Shown: positions 1 to 5,246 of the stretch, one piece after another
Layout of the letters: each line of letters opens with the position of its first letter
Numbering within the stretch: position 1 is the first letter of the stretch
Assembly (NCBI GenBank): GCA_964544365.1
Contig: CAZJCW010000221.1
Location: 1-7,450, forward strand
Reading direction: 5' to 3'
DNA: 7,450 bases
Origin: Alsobacter sp964544365
GTDB taxonomy: Bacteria > Pseudomonadota > Alphaproteobacteria > Rhizobiales > Beijerinckiaceae
Notes under the pieces: generated by a model
The model's input: the letters and a program-made list of their open reading frames with translations, nothing else
Database searches by the model: none
What the model was told of the DNA's origin: nothing
Program-made: the position numbers and the translations under genes

Positions 1-727
1 GGATCAGCGTGATCATGAAGTAGTTGAGCACCGCCGGCCAGTCCTGCGGCAGCGCGGCGGCCAGCGCGAGCCAGATCGGGATCGTCGGCAGCGCCAGCAC
101 GAATTCGATCGCGCGCTGCACCACGAAGTCGATCCGGCCGCCGAAATAGCCCGAGATGCCGCCCAGCACGACGCCCAGCGTCAGCGACAGGAACACGCCC
201 ATCAGTCCGACCGACAGCGAGATCTGCGCGCCCTGCATGATGCGGCTGTAGACGCAGCGGCCCAGCCGGTCGGCGCCGAACAGGAAGAGCGGGTAGTTCG
301 GATCGGCCGACCCGATCAGGTGGGTCGTGGTCGGGATCAGGCCGAGCAGCCTGTACTCGTAGCCGGTGGCGAAGAACCGGATCGCGACCTTGCGGGCCGG
401 GTCCTCGGTGTAGATCGCCGCCAGCGTCTGCGGGTCGCGCTTCAGCACATAGGGGCGGAAGAAGAGCCCGAGGCTCCAGCTGCCGTCCGGGGCCGTGTCG
501 ACGAGGTGGATCGACTGCGGCGGATAGTAGGCCGCCCGTGCGTTCTGCTTCGACGGGTCGTTGACGGCGAAGAAGCCGGGCACGAGGGCGATGATGTAGA
601 GGAAGACCGTGATCACGAGGCCGATCATGGCCAGCCGGTGGCGGCGGAAGGCCCACCACATCAGCTGCCACTGCGAGGCGACGGCCAGTCGCTTCTGGTC
701 GACGGAGGCGAGAGCTGCGTCGGTCAT
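1..727 (-). CDS. ABC transporter permease, OppC/DppC type (3' end beyond the window)
   Basis: This is an inner-membrane permease subunit of a family 5 (peptide/nickel/oligosaccharide) ABC importer. Only its first 242 residues lie in the window. The ATG at 725-727 is preceded by a GGAG at 736-739, 8 bases away, and by the upstream permease stop 21 bases away. A short cytoplasmic N-terminus leads to a first membrane helix at about residues 33-55. A long extracytoplasmic stretch to about residue 145 follows. Next comes the OppC hallmark at about residues 148-170 (F-G-A-D-R-L-G-R, then S-R-I-x-x-G-A-Q-I-S-L). Two further helices flank a conserved Y-F-G-G-R-x-D loop, and the A-L-P-T-I-P segment opens the permease core. 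The usual GRD of the hallmark reads GRC. The periplasmic stretch between helix 1 and the core, about 90 residues, is longer than in DppC of E. coli. It pairs with the OppB-type gene just upstream. The family is certain and the substrate is unknown. Confidence 0.93.
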   Translation of the reverse strand, partial: MTDAALASVDQKRLAVASQWQLMWWAFRRHRLAMIGLVITVFLYIIALVPGFFAVNDPSKQNARAAYYPPQSIHLVDTAPDGSWSLGLFFRPYVLKRDPQTLAAIYTEDPARKVAIRFFATGYEYRLLGLIPTTTHLIGSADPNYPLFLFGADRLGRCVYSRIMQGAQISLSVGLMGVFLSLTLGVVLGGISGYFGGRIDFVVQRAIEFVLALPTIPIWLALAAALPQDWPAVLNYFMITLI

Positions 728-748
728 GGGGTTCGCTCCGGTCCGCGT

Positions 749-1890
749 CTATTCGAGCCGGATCCGGGGATCGGCGAGGGCGAGGAGGATGTCGCTGATC
801 AGGGCGCCCACGAGCGTCAGGGCGCAGATCAGCAGCACGAAGGCGCCGGCGAGGTACATGTCCTGGCTCATCAGCGACTGCAGCAGCAGGGGCCCCGCCG
901 TCGGCAGGCTCAGCACGATGGCCACGATGATCGAGCCGGACACGAGGTTGGGCAGCAGCCAGGCGATCGTCGAGATGAACGGGTTCAGCGCGATGCGGAC
1001 CGGGTACTTCACCAGCAGGTGGAACTCCGACAGGCCCTTCGCCCGCGCCGTGGTGACATAGGGCTTGGCGAGTTCGTCGAGCATGTTGGCGCGCATCACC
1101 CGGATCAGGCTCGCGGTGCCGGACACGGCGAGGATGATCACCGGGATCCACAGGTGGTGCAGCAGGTCCACCACCTTGCCGACGCTCCAGGGCGCGTTGA
1201 CGTAGGGCTCGGAGAACAGCCCGCCGACCTCCTGCCCGAACTGCACGGCGGCGATGTACATGAGCACCAGCGCCAGCAGGAAGCTCGGGATGGCGAGGCC
1301 NNNNNNNNNNNNNNNNNNNNNNNNNNNNNNNNNNNNNNNNNNNNNNNNNNNNNNNNNNNNNNNNNNNNNNNNNNNNNNNNNNNNNNNNNNNNNNNNNNNN
1401 CGGCGGCGATGTACATGAGCACCAGCGCCAGCAGGAAGCTCGGGATGGCGAGGCCCAGGAACGAGAAGAACGTGACGATGTAGTCGGCGATCGAATACTT
1501 CTTCACCGCCGAGAACACGCCGATCGGCAGCGCGATGCCCCAGGTGGCGATCAGCGTCGAGAAGGTGAGCAGCAGGGTGAGCGCCATGCGCTCCCAGATC
1601 AGGTCGGCGACGGGCTGCTGCCACTCGAAGCTCAGCCCGAAGTCGCCGCGCAGCAGGATGCCGGTGATCCACTTGAAGTATTGCACGATCAGCGGCTGGT
1701 CGAGGCCGAAGCGCGAGCGCAGGTCCGCCGCCGTGTTCTGGTCCACGACCTCGTTGGAGGCCGCCAGCGTGGCGATGTAGGTCGTCACGTAGTCGCCCGG
1801 CGGAAGCTGGATCAGCACGAACGACATGAACGAGACGACGATCAGCGCTGGCACCATCCACAGGAGGCGCGAGAGGATGAACCGGAGCAT
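749..1890 (-). CDS. ABC transporter permease, OppB/DppB type, interrupted by an assembly gap
   Basis: This is the partner inner-membrane permease of the same importer. From the ATG at 1888-1890, 163 residues can be read up to the Ns. From the other side of the Ns, 183 residues in a different frame run to the TAG at 749-751. The two pieces share the same 18 residues (GLAIPSFLLALVLMYIAA), encoded by a 55-base direct repeat. Removing one repeat copy plus the Ns (155 bases) gives 987 bases, exactly 328 codons plus stop, a normal length for the family. The merged protein has helix 1 at about 9-29, a periplasmic stretch at 30-100, and five further helices. The cytoplasmic EAA-type loop that contacts the ATPase lies at about 217-250 (T-A-R-A-K-G-L, then N-P). 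The C-terminus has the common A-D-P-R-I-R end. The gene itself is probably intact, and annotation as two broken fragments would be an artefact. Confidence 0.93.
1246..1300. repeat. 55-base direct repeat, left copy at the gap edge
   Basis: This copy is identical base for base to 1401-1455 and ends exactly where the Ns begin. It encodes part of one membrane helix of the OppB-type permease. It is best read as duplicated contig-end sequence and not as a biological repeat. Confidence 0.95.
1301..1400. other. Assembly gap of 100 Ns
   Basis: There are exactly 100 unknown bases, a common placeholder length for a gap of unknown size. The flanks overlap perfectly by 55 bases, and the reading frame is restored when they are merged. 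The true gap is therefore most likely a negative one (overlapping contigs), with no missing sequence. Confidence 0.95.
1401..1455. repeat. 55-base direct repeat, right copy at the gap edge
   Basis: This copy is identical to 1246-1300 and starts at the first base after the Ns. Its position flush against the gap on the opposite side indicates two contig ends that overlap by 55 bases and were left unmerged. Confidence 0.95.
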
Positions 1891-1953
1891 GGCGGAGCCT
1901 GTCTGGTGATGCGGGGCGGCGACGGCCGTCGCCCGTCAACCGGTCTAGCGAAG

Positions 1954-1978
1954 CCGGGCGGCGTTGTCGGCCGCCCGG
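1954..1978 (-). other. GC-rich hairpin between substrate-binding protein and permease genes
   Basis: A perfect 9-base-pair stem (CCGGGCGGC at 1954-1962 against 1970-1978) encloses a 7-base loop. On the transcribed minus strand it is not followed by a T run, so it is not a standard Rho-independent terminator. In family 5 importers such intercistronic hairpins can protect the upstream binding-protein message and lower permease expression. That role is inferred here from position only. Confidence 0.55.
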
Positions 1979-1993
1979 GATCGTCTCGTGGAG

Positions 1994-2022
1994 CGCAGGG
2001 CGCCGCCGGGCGGCGCGCTGCG
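1994..2022 (-). other. Second GC-rich hairpin just after the substrate-binding protein stop
   Basis: An outer 5-base stem (CGCAG at 1994-1998 against CTGCG at 2018-2022) is separated by one G:G mismatch from an inner stem (GCGCCGCC at 2000-2007 against 2009-2016). In practice the apical pairs would open to form the loop. It begins 17 bases past the TGA at 2039-2041 and lacks a T tract. It could block 3' exonuclease decay of the binding-protein message, or act as a partial attenuator before the permease genes. Confidence 0.5.
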
Positions 2023-2038
2023 GGGGCCGGGGTTCGCC

Positions 2039-3991
2039 TCAGCTGAAGAAGAACTGCTGCGGCATGGCAGGGCCGGGGTTCGGCCAGGACCAGGCGTTCG
2101 GGTACTTCTGCGGCACGTTGTTGAGGTTGTTCCGCACGATGCCGAAGGCGTTGACCGCGAGGCACACGCCGACCGTCTCGAAGGCCTCGGCGGTGAGGTC
2201 CATGAGCTGCTTCATGATCTCGCCGCGCTTCTTGAGGTCGGACGTCGCGAGCGCCTCGTTGAACAGCTTCATGCGCTGCTTCTGGCTCTCCGGCGGCTCC
2301 TGCCCGTCCTTGCCGTTGGACACGTACCACTGCGTCCACGGGATCGCGTAGCGCGAGCCCTGCGGGTGCTGGGCGAAGTAGTCGCGCGGATCGAGCATCG
2401 GGTCGAGCCCGCCGGGGCCCGGCCACACCGCCGCATCGTGGTCGTTGTTGTCGCCGCGCGTGTAGTAGAGCGCGCGCTCGATCGTGTTGACCTTGATGTC
2501 GACGCCGATCTCGGCCCAGTGACGCTTCACCAGTTCCAGCGTGTCCACGGCGTCCGGATAGAGCGTCGGGATGACGTCGATGGCGAAGAAGACCTTCTGG
2601 CCGTCGGGCCGCAGGCGGAAGCCCTGGCTGTCCTTCTTGTTGTAGCCGAGCTTGTCCAGCATCTCGTTCGCCTTCTTCGGATCATGGTCCGTGAACTGCG
2701 TCGAGAGCTGCTTGTGCTCCCAGGGATGGCCCGGGCGCGGACCCGTCTGCCACGGCTGCGACTGGCCGAGATAGACGATGTCGATGATCTCCTTGCGGTT
2801 CATGCCCAGCGAGAGCGCCTGCCGGAACTCCTTGTTGCCGAGCATCTCCCGCATCTTCGGGTCCTTGTGCGTCATGTTCAGGTAGATCTGAACCTGCTGC
2901 GACGAGGACGCGATGAGCTCGACGAGGCGATAGCCGCCCTTCTGCATGTTCTGCGAGAGGGTGGGCTTGTTCTGCAGGGTGTCGATGTGGCGCTCCTGGA
3001 TGTCCAGGCGGCCCGAGATCGCGTCGAGCATCAGCGACTCGACGTCCTGCGAGATGTTGAAGGTCAGCCGGTCGATGTAGGGCAGCTGGTTGCCGGCCTG
3101 GTCGACCTGCCAGAAGTAGGGATTGCGCTCCATCACCACGCGGGTCGCGCCGCCGGTGTAGGGCTCCTTGATCACCCACGGGTCGAGGGTCGGCTTCTCC
3201 GGGTTCGACCACCGCGACGGGATCTCGATGTCGCCGTTGCGGGCGCGGAACAGGTCGGGCCAGCCCGACAGGTTCGCGGCCTTGGCGAGGTCGCCGACAT
3301 TCGGGTTGTACTTGGGATGGAACTGGCTCGCGTAGTGCTTGCAGAACAGCGTCGGGTGCTGCCCGAGCGGCGTCGCCATGATCTCCAGGAACAGGGCGTA
3401 GGGGCTGGCGAAGGTGAACTTCACCGTGTTGTCGTCTACTTTCGACGCCGTGCCGGGTCTGCCGCCGATGACGAGGGTCGAGGGCACGGACTTGTAGAGT
3501 TCTGAGTTCTTCGCGCAGTCCTCGATCGAGAAAACCACGTCGTCGGCGGTGAAGGGCTTGCCGTCCGACCACTTCATGCCCTTGCGCAGCGTGAAGGTGA
3601 ATTCGGTCGAATTGGCGTTCACCTCCCACTTTTCCGCAACGTTCGGAAGCACTTCCGTGAAGGCGAGGTTCCAGCGCACGAGGCCCTGGTTGCCGACGAG
3701 GCGCAGGATGCCGTTGTGGTCCGCCGAGCCGCGCAGTCCGCGCCGCAGCGCGCCGCCATATTTCCCAACCTTTTCAACGTTGATCACCAGCGGATTGGCC
3801 GGAATCCGGTCCGCCAGCTTGGGCAGCTTGCCGTCCGCCGCCAGCTTGGCGAGGTCCGGCGCCTCGGCCTTGGCGGCCTGCGCCAGCGCCGGGCCGGCAA
3901 ACACCGACAGGGCGGCTGCGCCGGCCATGCCCTTCAGCACGTCGCGGCGATCAAGCTTCTGCGAACGCTTGAGATTCTCGAAATCGTCCAT
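2039..3991 (-). CDS. ABC transporter substrate-binding protein, family 5 (SBP_bac_5), 650 residues
   Basis: This is a periplasmic solute receptor that delivers substrate to the permeases encoded downstream. The ATG at 3989-3991 is chosen because a strong GGAGGAGA lies at 3997-4004, 5 bases upstream, and because it gives a proper signal peptide. The N-terminus has a twin-arginine-like pattern (K-L-D-R-R-D-V-L-K, residues 12-20), a hydrophobic stretch at 21-36 and a probable cleavage site after A-L-A at 35-37. The family 5 signature (L-R-x-G-M-K-W-S-D-G-K-P-F-T-A-D-D-V-V-F-S) falls at about residues 131-153. At 650 residues it is about 100 longer than DppA or OppA. Long family 5 members include oligosaccharide binders, such as the alpha-galactoside receptor AgpA of Sinorhizobium, so a peptide substrate should not be assumed. 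The neighbouring mutarotase and uronate-dehydrogenase-like genes favour a sugar or uronate ligand. The family is certain and the ligand is inferred. Confidence 0.95.
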   Translation of the reverse strand: MDDFENLKRSQKLDRRDVLKGMAGAAALSVFAGPALAQAAKAEAPDLAKLAADGKLPKLADRIPANPLVINVEKVGKYGGALRRGLRGSADHNGILRLVGNQGLVRWNLAFTEVLPNVAEKWEVNANSTEFTFTLRKGMKWSDGKPFTADDVVFSIEDCAKNSELYKSVPSTLVIGGRPGTASKVDDNTVKFTFASPYALFLEIMATPLGQHPTLFCKHYASQFHPKYNPNVGDLAKAANLSGWPDLFRARNGDIEIPSRWSNPEKPTLDPWVIKEPYTGGATRVVMERNPYFWQVDQAGNQLPYIDRLTFNISQDVESLMLDAISGRLDIQERHIDTLQNKPTLSQNMQKGGYRLVELIASSSQQVQIYLNMTHKDPKMREMLGNKEFRQALSLGMNRKEIIDIVYLGQSQPWQTGPRPGHPWEHKQLSTQFTDHDPKKANEMLDKLGYNKKDSQGFRLRPDGQKVFFAIDVIPTLYPDAVDTLELVKRHWAEIGVDIKVNTIERALYYTRGDNNDHDAAVWPGPGGLDPMLDPRDYFAQHPQGSRYAIPWTQWYVSNGKDGQEPPESQKQRMKLFNEALATSDLKKRGEIMKQLMDLTAEAFETVGVCLAVNAFGIVRNNLNNVPQKYPNAWSWPNPGPAMPQQFFFS

Positions 3992-3996
3992 GCTCG

Positions 3997-4004
3997 TCTC
4001 CTCC
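3997..4004 (-). promoter_or_regulatory. Strong Shine-Dalgarno site deciding the binding-protein start
   Basis: On the minus strand this reads GGAGGAGA, 5 bases before the ATG at 3991. The same frame stays open upstream to an ATG at 4213, but only the 3991 start has a good ribosome site and puts the signal peptide at the N-terminus. Confidence 0.85.
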
Positions 4005-4019
4005 CAAAGACCGTCTTTG
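4005..4019. promoter_or_regulatory. 15-base perfect palindrome upstream of the substrate-binding protein gene
   Basis: CAAAGAC-C-GTCTTTG is a perfect inverted repeat around one central base, directly abutting the ribosome-binding site of the substrate-binding protein gene. With a one-base centre it is a poor RNA hairpin but a good shape for a dimeric repressor site. It does not resemble the palindromes in the divergent promoter region, so a different regulator would be implied. Its function is unproven. Confidence 0.4.
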
Positions 4020-4023
4020 ATGT

Positions 4024-4037
4024 CGCTCCGCGGAGCG
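4024..4037. promoter_or_regulatory. 14-base GC-rich perfect palindrome between epimerase and binding-protein genes
   Basis: CGCTCCGCGGAGCG is fully self-complementary and lies in the 92-base gap between the epimerase stop and the binding-protein start, four bases beyond the CAAAGAC palindrome. As RNA it could form a 5-base-pair stem with a 4-base loop, without a T tract. It may mark a processing or pausing site, or may be chance in GC-rich DNA. Confidence 0.3.
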
Positions 4038-4083
4038 TCGTGATCGTCATCGCCGCCCCCTCGCGGGAGCGGACGTCGTGTCG

Positions 4084-5007
4084 TCAAGCCAGGCCCATCC
4101 TCACCACGCCGGCGAGGGCCTCGCCCGGCTCCAGGACACGGAACCCCGTCCCCCCGACTCCGGCCGCGGCAAGATTGAAAGCGTCGGCAACATGGCTCAC
4201 CGGCTCGACGCAAGCATAAGGCGCCCCCTCCGGAACATGCAGGACGAGGTGGTCGAAGGGCGCGCCCGTCTCCACCAGGACCCGCGAGCCGTCACGCCGC
4301 GCCAGCGCGGCGATTCCCTCGAACCCGGCCAGATAGCGCGTGTCGTCGGCCCCGACGGCCGCATGGTGCCGGCTGGCATCGGCGTCGAGCGTCCGCGCGG
4401 CGATGCCGCACAACGCCTCGTCGCGCTCCCACAGGACATGCGCCGTGAACTGCAGGCGATCCCCGGACTCGCAGGCGAAATAAGGGTGCACGCCCAGCCC
4501 GGCAGGCATCGCCTCCGGGCCGGCATTGGTCACCGAGATCTCCAGCGTCAGCCCGGCGGGATCGAGGCGGACACGCTGCGTCGCCTCGAAGCTCCACGGC
4601 CAGCCCGCCGCGGCATCGTGGCGCAAGGTCATGGTCAGCGCCTCGTCCGAAACGGCCGAGACATGCCAGGGAAGCCGCTGCGCGAAACCGTGCAGGCCGT
4701 GCGGCAGCGCGGCCGGATAGCCGAGGTCGACCGACCGGCCGCCAAACGAGAAGCGCCCTTCCCGGATCCGGTTCGACCACGGAACCAGCGGATAGCAGCC
4801 GCCCTTCGGCCAGTTCGTGGGGTCGTAGTCGCTCGTCGTGATGGGCTGGAGGAGGTGCGTGACCCGCCCCTTGGGTTCCTCGCGCCAGCATGCCGCGATG
4901 CGACCGCCGGCACCGGCCCTCACGATGGCCCGCATCGCCCCGGCCGACAGACGGTGCTCTCCGGCTGCCGACGCCCCGGCGTCGACCATCGACAAGGCAG
5001 CACTCAC
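4084..5007 (-). CDS. Aldose 1-epimerase family protein, YphB-like mutarotase
   Basis: This is a cytoplasmic galactose-mutarotase-fold enzyme expected to interconvert alpha and beta anomers of a free sugar. The GTG at 5005-5007 is preferred because GGGAGG at 5012-5017 precedes it by 4 bases, giving 307 residues, usual for the YphB group. An ATG at 4987-4989 is the alternative. Visible family motifs are P-W-S-N-R-I at 76-81, G-L-H-G-F at 104-108 (active-site His 106, or the nearby His 103), G-V-H-P-Y-F at 172-177 (His 174), and C-V-E-P-V-S-H at 266-272, whose Glu 268 matches the catalytic base of GalM. All key residues are present, so it is probably active. It is the first gene of the leftward operon and lies 92 bases before the binding-protein gene. 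This suggests it acts on the imported sugar, perhaps supplying the anomer used by the dehydrogenase encoded divergently. The substrate is not determinable. Confidence 0.9.
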   Translation of the reverse strand: MSAALSMVDAGASAAGEHRLSAGAMRAIVRAGAGGRIAACWREEPKGRVTHLLQPITTSDYDPTNWPKGGCYPLVPWSNRIREGRFSFGGRSVDLGYPAALPHGLHGFAQRLPWHVSAVSDEALTMTLRHDAAAGWPWSFEATQRVRLDPAGLTLEISVTNAGPEAMPAGLGVHPYFACESGDRLQFTAHVLWERDEALCGIAARTLDADASRHHAAVGADDTRYLAGFEGIAALARRDGSRVLVETGAPFDHLVLHVPEGAPYACVEPVSHVADAFNLAAAGVGGTGFRVLEPGEALAGVVRMGLA

Positions 5008-5019
5008 CGCGCCTCCCTT

Positions 5020-5034
5020 CCGCGCACGGCGCGG
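5020..5034 (-). other. Small hairpin next to the epimerase ribosome-binding site
   Basis: CCGCGC at 5020-5025 pairs perfectly with GCGCGG at 5029-5034 around a 3-base loop. A T-A pair at 5019/5035 extends the stem to 7. It lies 2 bases upstream of the GGGAGG ribosome site of the epimerase, inside its predicted leader, so it could influence translation. It may also be simple GC-rich chance. Confidence 0.35.
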
Positions 5035-5081
5035 ACATTTCCCCCGGTCGTCGCCCCGGTATCCCGCGGCGGTTGTCGCGA

Positions 5082-5111
5082 AGGCTAAGGGCTCGATCGC
5101 GCCTCTGTCAA
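5082..5111 (-). promoter_or_regulatory. Predicted promoter for the epimerase-transporter operon
   Basis: On the minus strand a perfect TTGACA -35 box (5106-5111) is followed 18 bases later by TAGCCT (5082-5087), which keeps the most conserved -10 bases (T, A and final T). Transcription would start near 5075 and leave a leader of roughly 70 bases before the GTG at 5007. The palindromic element at 5118-5134 ends 6 bases upstream of the -35 box. This is a by-eye prediction. Confidence 0.45.
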
Positions 5112-5117
5112 CGGGTC

Positions 5118-5134
5118 TTCTCACTATGTGCGAC
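5118..5134. promoter_or_regulatory. Putative operator 1, upstream of the leftward promoter
   Basis: TTCTCACTATGTGCGAC shares 13 of 17 positions with the element at 5169-5185 and has the same CAC-N3-GTG core. It is an imperfect palindrome. Its centre lies about 51 bases upstream of the predicted leftward start site, a position common for activators. The divergently encoded IclR-type regulator is the natural candidate to bind it, by inference. Confidence 0.5.
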
Positions 5135-5146
5135 AGGATGCCTTAT

Positions 5147-5166
5147 TTCGCACCTGCAGCATCGAA
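5147..5166. promoter_or_regulatory. Putative operator 2, central palindrome
   Basis: This is a 20-base palindrome of the form TTCG-N3-CTGCAG-N3-CGAA, with 7 of 10 pairs matching. Its left arm (TTCGCAC) is the same half-site as the reverse complement of the right arm of operator 1 (GTGCGA), giving a perfect 6-base inverted repeat between 5128-5133 and 5148-5153. Its centre is about 30 bases from operator 1 and 20 from operator 3, close to three and two helical turns. Confidence 0.4.
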
Positions 5167-5168
5167 TG

Positions 5169-5185
5169 TTCTCACAATGTGGGAA
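5169..5185. promoter_or_regulatory. Putative operator 3, upstream of the rightward promoter
   Basis: TTCTCACAATGTGGGAA is a 17-base palindrome with 7 of 8 pairs matching around a central A. It ends 7 bases before the predicted rightward -35 box, and its centre is about 51 bases upstream of the predicted start, mirroring operator 1. It is the best-formed of the three elements and the likeliest high-affinity site for the IclR-type regulator. Confidence 0.55.
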
Positions 5186-5192
5186 AATCCAA

Positions 5193-5221
5193 TTGCCGAC
5201 CCGTCGTTCGCTGCCTAGTGT
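5193..5221 (+). promoter_or_regulatory. Predicted promoter for the regulator-dehydrogenase operon
   Basis: TTGCCG (5193-5198) and TAGTGT (5216-5221) are 17 bases apart and keep the key TTG and TA---T bases. Transcription would begin near 5228, leaving a leader of about 19 bases that contains the GAAGG ribosome site at 5234-5238. This is a by-eye prediction without experimental support. Confidence 0.4.
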
Positions 5222-5246
5222 TCCGGCAAACGCGAAGGCCGTCCTC

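Noticed and set aside
1246..1455. 55-base direct repeats as target-site duplications or ends of an insertion hidden in the Ns
   Set aside because: Target duplications of insertion sequences are far shorter, no terminal inverted repeats are visible, and exact flush placement at a 100-N placeholder points to unmerged contig ends.
749..1890. OppB-type permease as a frameshifted pseudogene
   Set aside because: The apparent frame change coincides exactly with the N gap and its 55-base duplicated flanks. Merging the flanks restores one full-length frame with all expected motifs.
1954..2022. Rho-independent terminator after the binding-protein gene
   Set aside because: Strong stems are present but there is no T tract on the transcribed strand, and the permease genes needed for the same transporter follow directly.
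1964..3505. A 513-codon open frame on the plus strand opposite the substrate-binding protein gene
   Set aside because: It has arginine/valine/histidine-rich, low-information content, no family motifs and no ribosome site. It is the antisense shadow of a GC-rich gene whose protein is clearly recognisable.
3992..4213. N-terminal extension of the binding-protein frame up to an ATG at 4213
   Set aside because: It would bury the signal peptide 74 residues inside the protein and overlap the epimerase gene, while the ATG at 3991 has a strong ribosome site.
5106..5230. Riboswitch or small RNA in the divergent intergenic region
   Set aside because: The structure seen consists of short DNA palindromes with spacing suited to protein dimers. 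No known aptamer pattern or terminator is recognisable.
4890..5246. N-terminal extension of the regulator frame by 119 codons
   Set aside because: The extension is arginine/proline-rich, overlaps the epimerase gene and both promoters, and adds nothing IclR-like. The ATG at 5247 with GAAGG gives a normal IclR N-terminus.
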